This document shows positions 46,207 to 54,594 of a DNA stretch of 64,000 nt, piece after piece. The DNA is from Paenibacillus sp. G2S3 (GTDB lineage: Bacteria; Bacillota; Bacilli; Paenibacillales; Paenibacillaceae). Position numbers and translations under genes: made by a program. The notes beneath the pieces were generated by a model, which was not told the origin of the DNA, ran no database searches, and was given only the letters and a program-made list of their open reading frames with translations. How positions within the stretch are numbered: position 1 is the first letter of the stretch; every line of letters begins with the position of its first letter. The stretch covers positions 3,100,001-3,164,000 of the forward strand of contig NZ_CP126095.1 of assembly GCF_030123105.1 (NCBI RefSeq). Reading direction: 5' to 3'.

Positions 46207-46755
46207 CTATTCTGTCGGCTCAAGCTCTTCAAGCGCCCATTCGCAAAATTGTATAGAGCTCTCCATATCCAGCACTCGTTTCCGAATGAGTAAATAGCGT
46301 CCAAAAGTCGTTGCTTTTAATTCACGAGTCTCTCCTCGTTCATCACGTAAGACTTCGTTAGCTTTCAGCAAGACCTTGTATCGTTCTAGCTCGCTTTTAC
46401 AAAACTCCGCTCGTTTTTGTAGAAGTTCTTTTGCCTCCTCGGGTTTGGAGAGCCATAGACTATACAGCTTAAAATGTAGCTCGTCCCGTAGAACTGGAGG
46501 CTCAGCTGGAGTTTCCACCCATCTCCGCAATTGCTCAAGTCCAGCTTCCGTAATGGAGTATTCCTTTTTATCCGGCTTATCCGACTGCTCAATTAGCTGA
46601 TATGAAATGTAACCTTGCTGCTCCATGCTCATTAGAAGAGGGTAGATTTGACTATGTCCTGCTCGCCATAACGGTTTGATATTCTGTGTTAATTCATATC
46701 CAGACAACGAGTTAGCACTAAGTAAAGTAAGAAGTCCATAAGACAGTGTATTCAT
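46207..46755 (-). CDS. PadR-family transcriptional repressor
   Basis: 182 aa. N-terminal PadR winged helix (MNTLSYGLLTLLSANSLSGYELTQNIKPLWRAGHSQIYPLLMSMEQQGYISYQLI) and C-terminal Vir_C-type helical dimerisation domain. It is divergent from a drug-efflux gene 152 bp away, and the interval contains two PadR-like operators, so it is likely to repress both that gene and itself until an effector binds. Confidence 0.92.
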   Translation of the reverse strand: MNTLSYGLLTLLSANSLSGYELTQNIKPLWRAGHSQIYPLLMSMEQQGYISYQLIEQSDKPDKKEYSITEAGLEQLRRWVETPAEPPVLRDELHFKLYSLWLSKPEEAKELLQKRAEFCKSELERYKVLLKANEVLRDERGETRELKATTFGRYLLIRKRVLDMESSIQFCEWALEELEPTE

Positions 46756-46808
46756 TACTCTGAAGCCCTCCAGTTATTATATATCCGTTATTTTTGTGAT
46801 TTTTAGGG

Positions 46809-46828
46809 ATATGTCATCATTGACATAT
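46809..46828. promoter_or_regulatory. PadR operator 1
   Basis: ATATGTCATCATTGACATAT, a perfect 8-bp inverted repeat that fits the known PadR consensus ATGT-N8-ACAT. Confidence 0.75.
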
Positions 46829-46865
46829 ATTCAATATGATTATAACATTATTTAAGTTAAATTAT

Positions 46866-46885
46866 ATATGTAAAAGTAGACATAT
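46866..46885. promoter_or_regulatory. PadR operator 2
   Basis: ATATGTAAAAGTAGACATAT, the same ATATGT-N8-ACATAT frame as site 1 and 57 bases from it, just upstream of the efflux gene's ribosome site. Confidence 0.7.
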
Positions 46886-46907
46886 AAAAAAGATAAGGAG
46901 AGGTAGC

Positions 46908-48356
46908 GTGGACGTTAAACAAGAAAGTAAAATTCATTTTTGGCCTATTATGATTGCCATATTCTTCGGAAACTTCGTCTCTGTCTTAAGTACAACGACC
47001 ATCAACATAGCTGTTCCTCTTTTAATGAATCATTTCCATTCGAACCTGAACACTATGCAATGGATGGTTACAGGTTTTATGCTGGCTACGGGAGTAACTG
47101 CACCACTTGCCGGATATCTGGGAGGCAGATTCAGCTATAAGCGACTGTATCTATTCGCTTTGATGGGATTCACCATGTTCTCCTTACTCTGTGCAATAGC
47201 TTGGAATCCAACCTCTCTGATTGTATTTCGAATGCTTCAGGGCTCTTGCAGCGGGCTGATTATGGCCTGTACGATGACGATTATATTCCAAGTGATTCCA
47301 GCAGAACGCAGACCTTTCGCTGTGAGCTTATGGTCGCTGTCCGCGATGGTTGCTCCAGCCATTGGTCCGACATTTAGCGGATGGTTACTTCAGTATGCTA
47401 GCTGGCATTGGTTATTTTTAATTAACATTCCCATTGGATTTATAGCTATTATTCTTACCGTAACGTTAATTCCATACTATCGAATGAATGTTCCGAAATC
47501 ATTTGATATTCCTGGCTTCCTTACCGTTGTACTGGGGAGTTTATCTTTGTTAACCGCATTTAGCCAAGGCAACAGCTGGGGATGGAGTTCATGGAGAACC
47601 TTGTCATTAATACTTGTGGGGATCGTTCTGCTAGTTTTCTTCGTCTTGCACGAGCTGAAGACGGAAGTACCACTGCTGAATCTGCGTGTCTTCCGAAATC
47701 GCCGCTTTACAGCCATGCTTAGTATCTATAGTTTGGTGACAATAGCAATGTATGCTGGAACCTATCTAACTCCATTGTTCTTACAAACGGTAGAAGGAGC
47801 AACAACGCTTAAAACGGGGCTTATTTTATTGCCATCTTCGATTCTTCTTGCTTTGCTTAGTCCAATCGTGGGTAAGTTGTATCCGAGGTTTGGGCCTGTG
47901 AAGTTAATTTCTGCAGGTATTTTATTTATTTTTATCGGTTTATTCATGATGAGTCGGCTGCATACGAACGTTTCTTACAGCTTCATTATGTGGGCGATGG
48001 TCGTTCGCAATCTAGGAATTGGATTAGCTAACGTTCCGAGCAGCACGGCGTCTATGGAGGAAATTCCAGTCGAATGGTCAGGTCATGCTACATCGATCAA
48101 CAACTGGGTTCGGAATGTGTTAAGCTCACTTGGGATTGCGGTGTTCACGTCTATTTTGTCCACAAGATCCTTACTGCATTCTAAAGAATTGATCAGTTCA
48201 GGTGCAGGTAATACAGATTCGATACGATTACTATCGTTTACGATGGGGGTAAATGATGTATTTGTAGTCGGCTCAATCATTGTGTTGTTTGGATTACCAC
48301 TTATGTTATTGTTGCGCAAGAAGCGTAGTGTGATTTCTGTTCAAAGTGCGGGATAA
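46908..48356 (+). CDS. MFS drug efflux transporter, DHA2 (EmrB/QacA) family
   Basis: 482 aa with about 14 membrane helices. INIAVPLLMNHFHSNLNTMQWMVTGFMLATGVTAPLAGYLGGRFSYKRLYLF holds the DHA2 motifs (WxxTxYxLxxA-like and GxxxDRxGxx-like, the latter modified). The motif-C-like helix ALSAMVAPAIGPTFSGWL is also present. A proton-driven exporter of hydrophobic drugs or metabolites. The GTG at 46908 has AAGGAGAGG 7 bases upstream; the upstream frame is non-coding operator DNA. It is regulated by the divergent PadR (inferred). Confidence 0.9.
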   Translation: MDVKQESKIHFWPIMIAIFFGNFVSVLSTTTINIAVPLLMNHFHSNLNTMQWMVTGFMLATGVTAPLAGYLGGRFSYKRLYLFALMGFTMFSLLCAIAWNPTSLIVFRMLQGSCSGLIMACTMTIIFQVIPAERRPFAVSLWSLSAMVAPAIGPTFSGWLLQYASWHWLFLINIPIGFIAIILTVTLIPYYRMNVPKSFDIPGFLTVVLGSLSLLTAFSQGNSWGWSSWRTLSLILVGIVLLVFFVLHELKTEVPLLNLRVFRNRRFTAMLSIYSLVTIAMYAGTYLTPLFLQTVEGATTLKTGLILLPSSILLALLSPIVGKLYPRFGPVKLISAGILFIFIGLFMMSRLHTNVSYSFIMWAMVVRNLGIGLANVPSSTASMEEIPVEWSGHATSINNWVRNVLSSLGIAVFTSILSTRSLLHSKELISSGAGNTDSIRLLSFTMGVNDVFVVGSIIVLFGLPLMLLLRKKRSVISVQSAG

Positions 48357-48373
48357 CTATCGCGTCCTATTAG

Positions 48374-48412
48374 AAAAGCAGACCAAGGGCTAGCCTTGAT
48401 CTGCTTTTTTTA
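48374..48412 (+). terminator. Terminator after the MFS gene
   Basis: Stem AAAGCAGA.CAAGG with CCTTG.TCTGCTTT around GCTAG, then T7. Confidence 0.9.
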
Positions 48413-48505
48413 TGTTTTTATATGTGAGAAGTATGTGGAAAGTATCTTGAAACGAAGGTATTATAAATACATCCATTAATAACAATTGAGGGGAGCAAGA
48501 CAGCA

Positions 48506-49186
48506 GTGGGAAGAGGACTACAAAGTATCTTATTTGATTTGGATGGTACATTAACAGACCCTAAAGAAGGGATAACAAAAAGCGTAGAATACGCATTGAA
48601 CAAATTTGATATTCAGATCGAGCATTTGGATATGCTTCTTCCTTACATAGGCCCACCTCTTTATGATTCATTTATTGAGCTGCATCAGTTCTCAGAAGAA
48701 CAAGCACGACAAGCAGTTGTGTTCTACCGTGAGCGTTATAGCACTGTTGGGATGCTTGAGAATATGGTGATTGAGGGTATACCGCAATTGCTGGAAGACC
48801 TTAAGAATAAAGGATATTCATTGTATGTAGCCACCTCCAAGCCTACTGTTTTTGCAGAACAAATTCTTGCGCATTATAAACTAGATCATTATTTTGAGCA
48901 TATCGGTGGTAGTAATCTAGATGGCACCCGTTCTAAAAAGAAAGACGTGATCCAGTACGTACTCGATCAGAATGCTATTCTTCCGGAGGAAGCTGTGATG
49001 ATTGGGGACCGAGAGCATGATATTATCGGAGCTATAGGTTGTGGAGTAGAATCTATCGGTGTTACGTTTGGTTACGGACCTAAAGAAGAACTGGAGAATG
49101 CTGGGGCAGATCATATCGCTTATCGAGTAGAAGAAATTGCGGATATCATCCAACATATATCATTAAGAGAGCGGTGTGCGAAATGA
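48506..49186 (+). CDS. HAD-family phosphatase (phosphoglycolate phosphatase-like)
   Basis: 226 aa. HAD motif I FDLDGTLTD near the N-terminus, motif II VATSK, motif III KKKDVIQ and motif IV IGDREHDIIGA. A helical cap lies between I and II, as in Gph/PgpP. Likely a small phosphomonoester phosphatase or 5'-nucleotidase. The start is a GTG with GAGGGGAG upstream. The stop overlaps the ATG of the next gene by 4 bp. Confidence 0.87.
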   Translation: MGRGLQSILFDLDGTLTDPKEGITKSVEYALNKFDIQIEHLDMLLPYIGPPLYDSFIELHQFSEEQARQAVVFYRERYSTVGMLENMVIEGIPQLLEDLKNKGYSLYVATSKPTVFAEQILAHYKLDHYFEHIGGSNLDGTRSKKKDVIQYVLDQNAILPEEAVMIGDREHDIIGAIGCGVESIGVTFGYGPKEELENAGADHIAYRVEEIADIIQHISLRERCAK

Positions 49187-49779
49187 GCCAACCTCGTCAT
49201 TCAATCTTGGAGGGCACTACAATCAAGCTGGTTCCAATGGATGAAAGTCATGTAGAAGGGCTAGCGAGAGTATTAAGAAATCCCGATATATGGGAATTTA
49301 CTTGGCGAAAAATAACGTCGGACGAGCAGGTGCACGATTTAATCACAACCGCATTCACGAATCAAAAAAATGGATCGCAAATTCCCTTCGTCATCATTGA
49401 ACAAGCTTCTGGACAAATCGTCGGGACTACTCGTATAATGCATCCGGATTTGGTTCATCGTAATGCTGAGATCGGATGTACGTGGGTCTCTCCTGAATAT
49501 TGGAGAACTAGTGTGAACACCGAGGCTAAGTCATTACTGCTTCACTATTGTTTTGAAGAGCTAAAATTGATTCGTGTAGAATTTACAGTGGTGAAGACTA
49601 ACTTGAGGTCACAAAGAGCAGTAGAACGATTAGGGGCTGTAAAAGAAGGGGTTCTGCGCCAACATAGAATCAGATCTGATGGTTCGATTCATGATAATGT
49701 TGTCTTTAGTATTTTGGATAAAGAATGGCCATCGGTAAAAGAGAATCTGCACTATTTATTAAATGAGAAGTACTCATAA
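49183..49779 (+). CDS. GNAT acetyltransferase, RimJ/RimL-like
   Basis: 198 aa. Domain features: VRN-type start (LVPMDESHVEGLARVLRNPDIWEFTW), EIGCTWVSPEYWRTSVNTEAKSLLLHYCFE as motif A, and NLRSQRAVERLGAVKEGVLRQH as motif B. Probably an N-terminal protein or small-molecule acetyltransferase. The ATG overlaps the HAD stop (ATGA), which is preferred over the GTG at 49174. Confidence 0.87.
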   Translation: MSQPRHSILEGTTIKLVPMDESHVEGLARVLRNPDIWEFTWRKITSDEQVHDLITTAFTNQKNGSQIPFVIIEQASGQIVGTTRIMHPDLVHRNAEIGCTWVSPEYWRTSVNTEAKSLLLHYCFEELKLIRVEFTVVKTNLRSQRAVERLGAVKEGVLRQHRIRSDGSIHDNVVFSILDKEWPSVKENLHYLLNEKYS

Positions 49780-49790
49780 TTATATAAAAG

Positions 49791-49830
49791 AAGCCAAGAG
49801 TCCCTCTCTTAAGGAGAAGGACTCTTGTTC
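49791..49830 (-). terminator. Terminator after bdhA (minus strand)
   Basis: On the minus strand, CAAGAGTCC pairs with GGACTCTTG, followed by GCTTCTTTTAT. Confidence 0.7.
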
Positions 49831-49858
49831 TATAGATCAGCCACTTGGCTGCTTATGG

Positions 49859-50911
49859 TTATTGTTTAGGACTTACAAGAATTTTCACTTGATTTTTTTC
49901 TTTCAAAAGCGCCTCGAACCCATGTTCAATCACTTCGTTCAATTGGATTCGCTTAGTCACCAGCTTGTCCGCAGGGAAGTAACCTTGTTCCATGAGACTA
50001 ATTACTGCCGGGAATACATCACGGTATCCGATAATACCAGTTAAATTACGTTCTTTAAGCACGATGTTGTTTGGAGTAATCGTAGCATCTTTTTCAAAAA
50101 TACTAACGATCATGATTTGACCACTCAATTTAGTGGAGTTGATAGCTTGTGTTAGAACGGGAGGGACACCTGTGACTTCAAAAGCAACATCCACACCGCC
50201 ATCAGTACGCTTTTGAATTTCTTCAACTACATCATACTGTTTAGGATCGATTACAATCCCACCAAGCTCTTCGGCTTTAGTCTTACGTTCTTCTGAGAGT
50301 TCAACAACATAGATTTCTGCTGCACCGGAAGCTTTCAAAGCTTCAATCACGAGCAAACCGATTGGGCCAGCGCCGAATACTACAGCTTTATCTCCAACCT
50401 TTAATTGACTGGAACGAACAGCATGTAGAGCAACAGCAGAAGGTTCTACTAGAGCGCCTTGCTCATAGGACAAGCTGTCAGGAATTTTGTGGACCATATG
50501 TTGGTCTGCTGCAACGTATTCTGAGAATCCACCGCCGCCTCCAGCCAAACCTAGGAAGCCCATTTTTTCACAAAGATTGTATTTGCCTTGTCGGCAAGCT
50601 ACACATTCACCACATGCAAAGACTGGTTCAACGACAACTCGATCACCAACATTAAACTTGCTAACGCCTTGACCTACTTCAACGATTTGTCCAGAGAATT
50701 CATGTCCCATTACGACTGGCGCTTTTTCACCAGTAAGGGGATGATCTGTACCTTGGGGAATAAAAATAGGACCGGCAACATATTCGTGAAGATCGCTACC
50801 ACAAATCCCGCACCATTCTATTTTGATTTTCACTTTTCCTGCAAGGGCTGCTGGTTCTTCAATCGTTTCTAACCGTAGATCTTTGACGTTATGCCATCTT
50901 AATGCTTGCAT
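49859..50911 (-). CDS. bdhA: 2,3-Butanediol dehydrogenase (zinc medium-chain dehydrogenase)
   Basis: 350 aa NAD-dependent enzyme interconverting acetoin and (R,R)/meso-butanediol. Catalytic-zinc region WCGICGSDLHEY and GHEFSG, cofactor motif VVFGAGPIGLLVIEALKASGA, and LVEPSAVALHAVRSS match BdhA. Unlike Bacillus subtilis BdhA as I recall it, the structural-zinc Cys cluster CGECVACRQGKYNLC is complete. The ATG at 50911 lies 9 bases after AGGAG; the ATG at 50920 abuts that site. It is divergent from a LacI regulator. Confidence 0.9.
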   Translation of the reverse strand: MQALRWHNVKDLRLETIEEPAALAGKVKIKIEWCGICGSDLHEYVAGPIFIPQGTDHPLTGEKAPVVMGHEFSGQIVEVGQGVSKFNVGDRVVVEPVFACGECVACRQGKYNLCEKMGFLGLAGGGGGFSEYVAADQHMVHKIPDSLSYEQGALVEPSAVALHAVRSSQLKVGDKAVVFGAGPIGLLVIEALKASGAAEIYVVELSEERKTKAEELGGIVIDPKQYDVVEEIQKRTDGGVDVAFEVTGVPPVLTQAINSTKLSGQIMIVSIFEKDATITPNNIVLKERNLTGIIGYRDVFPAVISLMEQGYFPADKLVTKRIQLNEVIEHGFEALLKEKNQVKILVSPKQ

Positions 50912-50972
50912 ATCATTCATCTCCTAGATTAATTAATTGATAATAAATAGTGTATTTTATCCTGGAAAAGAG

Positions 50973-50984
50973 GAAACGTTTCCG
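50973..50984. promoter_or_regulatory. LacI-type operator near bdhA
   Basis: GGAAACGTTTCC, a perfect 12-base palindrome about 60 bases upstream of bdhA, where the -35 region of its promoter should lie. Confidence 0.7.
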
Positions 50985-51139
50985 AGAACAAATATGTCAC
51001 ATAATTTTCATATTGTCAAATTTAAATACTAAAAAATAAATATCGAAAATTAGTGAAATTTTTCACCTAAATCTAGTGATAGCAGGATTAATTGGATTAG
51101 TTCTACTTGCTTTAAGTGCTTTTGTAAGCATATTTATGT

Positions 51140-51217
51140 TATAATATAGACATTCGAAAAGCGGCTTAAATTAGCCGGATAAATATAATAATAGCTATGA
51201 TTACGGAAACGATTCCG
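51140..51217 (+). promoter_or_regulatory. lacI-family gene promoter and autoregulatory operator
   Basis: A -10 TATAAT lies at 51140 (weak -35), then a small hairpin CGGCT...AGCCG at 51162-51177. CGGAAACGATTCCG at 51204-51217 matches the bdhA operator half-sites and lies just before the ribosome site. The rest of the 326-base interval (50985-51139) is AT-rich with nothing recognised. Confidence 0.65.
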
Positions 51218-51237
51218 AAAATGAGGGGACTATCAGC

Positions 51238-52263
51238 GTGGCTAATAAAAATAAAGTAACCATAGAGGATGTGGCGAAACGAGCGGGAGTAGGTATTGCT
51301 ACGGTTTCAAGAGCGATCAATAATTCAGAGGGAATTAGTGCCAAGACTAAAGCATTAGTGCTGCAAGTGATTGAGGAGATGGGTTTTACACCTAATACCT
51401 CTGCACAAAGTCTGAAGATTCGCCAAACGAAGCAAATTGCTTTAGCCGTTCCCGACATTCGAAATGCCATTATTCCAGATATCGCCTGGTCCGTGGAGCA
51501 AGCCGCTAAACAGGACGGTTATCGAGTCATTCAGATTAATACTTCCGGAAATCCACGGACAGAGCTCGAAACGATTCGTGAGATCAAAAAATTACATGTC
51601 GATGGACTCATTATCATGCCTCTTGCTTATCCGAAGACTATGGTAGAGCTAATCAATAAAACGAGTGTTCCTGTCTCCATCATTAACTACGGGAAGCGAA
51701 TTACAGAGAATGTGAAAGCAGATATCGTTAGCCTGTCACGTTTGGAAGGCCAGCTTATAATGGAACATCTAACCAGTATTGGTCGAACTAGAATTGCTTA
51801 CGCTGGTGCACAGAAGGATCTCATTGAGGATCGTTATCTTGCTTATCAGCAGGCGTTAAATCAAGTGGATATTTCTTTGGTTTATTTTGGAGAGGATTTC
51901 TCCTTGCAAACGGGGGTACAAGCTGCAGATTATTTCTATAGCCTGACCCATATGCCAGATGCAATATATGCAGTGAATGACATGGTCGCTATAGGGATCG
52001 TAAACCGGTTTAAAGAGTTAGGCGTTCGTGTTCCTGATGATGTGGCAGTGGTAGGGGTGGATAATAACGCATGGACTACGATTTCAAGTCCGCAAATTAG
52101 TTCGGTTTCGATTATGGGAAATGAAGTAGCTCGATTAGCTACGCAGCTTCTTTTGCAACGTATTCAGGATAATATTACGGGTGACTACCAAAGGGTGCAG
52201 CTTGATCCGCGTTTGATTGTGAGAGAGTCTAGTGTTTCGGTTAAACGTAGTACGACAGGTTGA
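51238..52263 (+). CDS. LacI/GalR-family transcriptional regulator
   Basis: 341 aa. N-terminal HTH VTIEDVAKRAGVGIATVSRAINNSEGISAKTKALVLQVIEEMGFTPN and a periplasmic-binding-protein-like effector domain. GTG start with GAGGGGAC upstream. Matching palindromes before this gene and before bdhA suggest it controls bdhA and itself. LacI control of an overflow-metabolism dehydrogenase is plausible; effector unknown. Confidence 0.9.
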   Translation: MANKNKVTIEDVAKRAGVGIATVSRAINNSEGISAKTKALVLQVIEEMGFTPNTSAQSLKIRQTKQIALAVPDIRNAIIPDIAWSVEQAAKQDGYRVIQINTSGNPRTELETIREIKKLHVDGLIIMPLAYPKTMVELINKTSVPVSIINYGKRITENVKADIVSLSRLEGQLIMEHLTSIGRTRIAYAGAQKDLIEDRYLAYQQALNQVDISLVYFGEDFSLQTGVQAADYFYSLTHMPDAIYAVNDMVAIGIVNRFKELGVRVPDDVAVVGVDNNAWTTISSPQISSVSIMGNEVARLATQLLLQRIQDNITGDYQRVQLDPRLIVRESSVSVKRSTTG

Positions 52264-52333
52264 AAATCCTCTAAATCCTGTTAGACTTAATACTAAGTAA
52301 GTTGATGGGGGAATATGAAATGAGGAGATTATT

Positions 52334-53272
52334 ATGGCTAATATATATAACAGCGTAACAGATTTGATTGGTAATACACCGTTATTGGAAATTTCGAAAT
52401 ATAGTAAATCTCAGAACGTTGAAGCGAAAATCCTTGCCAAGTTAGAGTCTTTTAATCCTGGAGGTAGCGTCAAGGATCGTATAGGTTATGCGATGATCAA
52501 AGATGCTGAGGATAAAGGCTTAATTCATAAAGATTCTGTAATTATTGAGCCAACAAGTGGCAATACCGGCATTGGCCTTGCAATGGCTGCGACCAGCCTT
52601 GGGTACCCGTTGATTATCGTACTTCCGGATACATTCAGTATTGAACGCCGTAAGGTAATGGCTGCACTTGGTGCTAAGCTTGTATTAACACCTGGAGCTG
52701 AAGGAATGAGCGGTGCTCTGAAAAAGGCGGAGGAATTGGCAGCGGAAATTCCACATGCATTCATTCCACAACAGTTCAGCAACCCAGCTAACCCTGAAAT
52801 TCACAGAACGACAACTGCAGAGGAAATTTGGCGGGATACTGATGGAAATGTAGATATTTTTATTGCGGGTGTTGGTTCTGGAGGCACCATATCAGGGGTT
52901 GGGGAAGCTTTGAAGGCTAAGAACCCTTCGGTACAGATCGTCGCTATCGAACCGTTTGATTCACCGGTATTATCTGGTGGCCGGCCAAGTGCGCATGGAA
53001 TTCAGGGGATTGGGGCTAACTTCATTCCGGAGATTTACAATAAAGAGGTTGTTGATGAGATTTTTCAGGTGAAGAATAAAGACGCATTTAATGTAGCGCG
53101 TGAAATTGCCAAGACCGAGGGATTACTAGTAGGGATCTCGTCTGGCGCCGCGGTATATACAGCTACAGAAATTGCTAAACGTCCAGAAAATAAAGGGAAG
53201 ACGATTGTGGTGATTTTGCCGGATACTGGTGAACGTTATTTAACAACTACTCTGTTTGATTTTAACGAATAA
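52334..53272 (+). CDS. cysK: Cysteine synthase (O-acetylserine sulfhydrylase)
   Basis: 312 aa PLP enzyme forming cysteine from O-acetylserine and sulfide. PLP lysine in NPGGSVKDR, substrate loop PTSGNTGIGLA, phosphate-binding GVGSGGTISGVG, and C-terminal SSGAAVYTA all fit. Normal length. GAGGAG precedes the ATG. It is not in an obvious operon; neighbours upstream and downstream are unrelated. The next 247 bases hold a terminator and a coding-like scrap. Confidence 0.95.
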   Translation: MANIYNSVTDLIGNTPLLEISKYSKSQNVEAKILAKLESFNPGGSVKDRIGYAMIKDAEDKGLIHKDSVIIEPTSGNTGIGLAMAATSLGYPLIIVLPDTFSIERRKVMAALGAKLVLTPGAEGMSGALKKAEELAAEIPHAFIPQQFSNPANPEIHRTTTAEEIWRDTDGNVDIFIAGVGSGGTISGVGEALKAKNPSVQIVAIEPFDSPVLSGGRPSAHGIQGIGANFIPEIYNKEVVDEIFQVKNKDAFNVAREIAKTEGLLVGISSGAAVYTATEIAKRPENKGKTIVVILPDTGERYLTTTLFDFNE

Positions 53273-53278
53273 ATTGGT

Positions 53279-53371
53279 TTGACCTACGATATTGCAGAAG
53301 AAGTGGCTAGAATTAACGAATTAAATCAAACCCATCGGATGGGTGCAGATCCGGAGTATTTTCTTTTCTAG
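53279..53371 (+). pseudogene. Coding-like scrap in frame after cysK
   Basis: Thirty codons in the cysK frame after its TAA read protein-like (TYDIAEEVARINELNQTHRM, then GADPEYF) and end in TAG. No ribosome site. Perhaps the remnant of a lost gene; cysK itself is full length without it. Confidence 0.25.
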
Positions 53372-53395
53372 TACTGAGGTTAAAACAAACAAGGA

Positions 53396-53421
53396 GGCTC
53401 AGCGGAATGCTGAGTCTTTTT
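53396..53421 (+). terminator. Terminator downstream of cysK
   Basis: Stem GGCTCAGC with GCTGAGTC around GGAAT, then TTTTT. Confidence 0.85.
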
Positions 53422-53528
53422 GTGTATTTAGTAATTGAAGAGTGATCAATTCAGCCCCTTATTTTACCAACGGCTATGGTACAATATAGCATAAATCCTA
53501 GTAGTTCTAAAAAAGGAGTATGAAACGT

Positions 53529-53882
53529 GTGAATGTGTTTAAAAAAGTTAGAAATAATTATGTGATTTGGCATGCAAATCGTATTCAGTTACTGGATTTT
53601 CCTTCAAGCCCTGTCGTTAGAAAGAAAGTGGTTTTCTCGGGTAGAGTTCAAAAGATAGGATTCCGCTTGGAAATATATACGATTGCTGAAAGAATGAAAT
53701 TAACGGGTAGGGTAAAAAATTTAAACGACGGAAGTGTAGAGGTAGAAGTACAAGGAGAAGAGCAGCGAATCTCTTTTCTAGTTCATTGCATGAAATCATT
53801 GAAACGGGCATCTGTAAAGAAAGTAACTATGAGTGATCTGCCTCTTAATGAGAGTGAGAAAGATTTCACGATTGTAAAATAA
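53529..53882 (+). CDS. Acylphosphatase with an N-terminal extension
   Basis: About 117 aa, against about 90 for the family. The core begins near residue 38: FSGRVQKIGFRLEIYTIAERMKLTGRVKNLNDGSVEVEVQG. The catalytic Arg (GFR) and Asn (VKNLNDG) are kept. The Lys/Arg-rich first 35 residues are an extension. It hydrolyses acyl phosphates. Start: GTG at 53529, 10 bases after AAAGGAG. An ATG at 53520 lies 1 base after that site, too close. A -10-like TACAAT is at about 53480. Confidence 0.8.
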   Translation: MNVFKKVRNNYVIWHANRIQLLDFPSSPVVRKKVVFSGRVQKIGFRLEIYTIAERMKLTGRVKNLNDGSVEVEVQGEEQRISFLVHCMKSLKRASVKKVTMSDLPLNESEKDFTIVK

Positions 53883-53952
53883 GTACAAATGGATTAGTGG
53901 AATTAAGAAGTGGATTGTTTTTTCTGGATCAGGAAGATAGAGGAGAAAGAAT

Positions 53953-54465
53953 ATGAATAGATTAATTGGGATTAAAGTTTCTCAGTTTATTCTTCTGATC
54001 ATTCTAACTATAGCTTGTTTTATATATGGTGTTGATGTATTTGATAAATTCGATGGGAAATTATTCAGCCACGGGGCTGTTCCCTTTGGGTCTTCTTTGA
54101 GTTTTCTTTGTTTGTTGATTAGTGTTGGAATAATGCTTGGATTTTTAATTGAAGGGACATTCGTGTTCAGTACAATCATTTTAATGTGGCCTTTAATACA
54201 TATTGGTATCGTAATCTTCTCTTTTTTTGTTGGGCAGTTGCTTTGGGAATTACTCTTAGTAATAGGACTTTATTCGTTTATAGATTTACCAATCAATTTA
54301 ATTGGTGAAGGGATATCATTAGGATTTCAGATAAATCGATTATTATTCCGTAGAGATCAAAATAAATTATCAGAATTTTTGATAGCGATACTTATTAACT
54401 TGGTGATTATCATTATTATTATAATTGCTATATCTAAATATCAGCATGTTGATCTTATTATGTAA
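53953..54465 (+). CDS. Membrane protein of unknown function
   Basis: 170 aa, no family recognised. Four or five hydrophobic helices (about residues 8-24, 40-65, 72-92, 95-120, 142-162) with few charged residues. GAGGAGAAAG precedes the ATG. Codon and base use are AT-rich. It is monocistronic, with only a short interval before the TPM-domain gene. Confidence 0.6.
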   Translation: MNRLIGIKVSQFILLIILTIACFIYGVDVFDKFDGKLFSHGAVPFGSSLSFLCLLISVGIMLGFLIEGTFVFSTIILMWPLIHIGIVIFSFFVGQLLWELLLVIGLYSFIDLPINLIGEGISLGFQINRLLFRRDQNKLSEFLIAILINLVIIIIIIIAISKYQHVDLIM

Positions 54466-54594
54466 GATTTTTCAGTTATAGGCGGCTGTATCTTAATTAA
54501 CAGTAAAATTTATAGATTAGAAATAAATGGAACTATTGCTTAAGCCATGCGTAACCGATAAATAAAAGAGATTATGATAGAGCAGGAGGTACAT

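Noticed and set aside
50973..50984. CcpA cre site at bdhA
   Set aside because: The palindrome GGAAACGTTTCC lacks the usual TG...CA ends of cre. The copy before the adjacent LacI gene makes local control more likely, though CcpA binding is not excluded.
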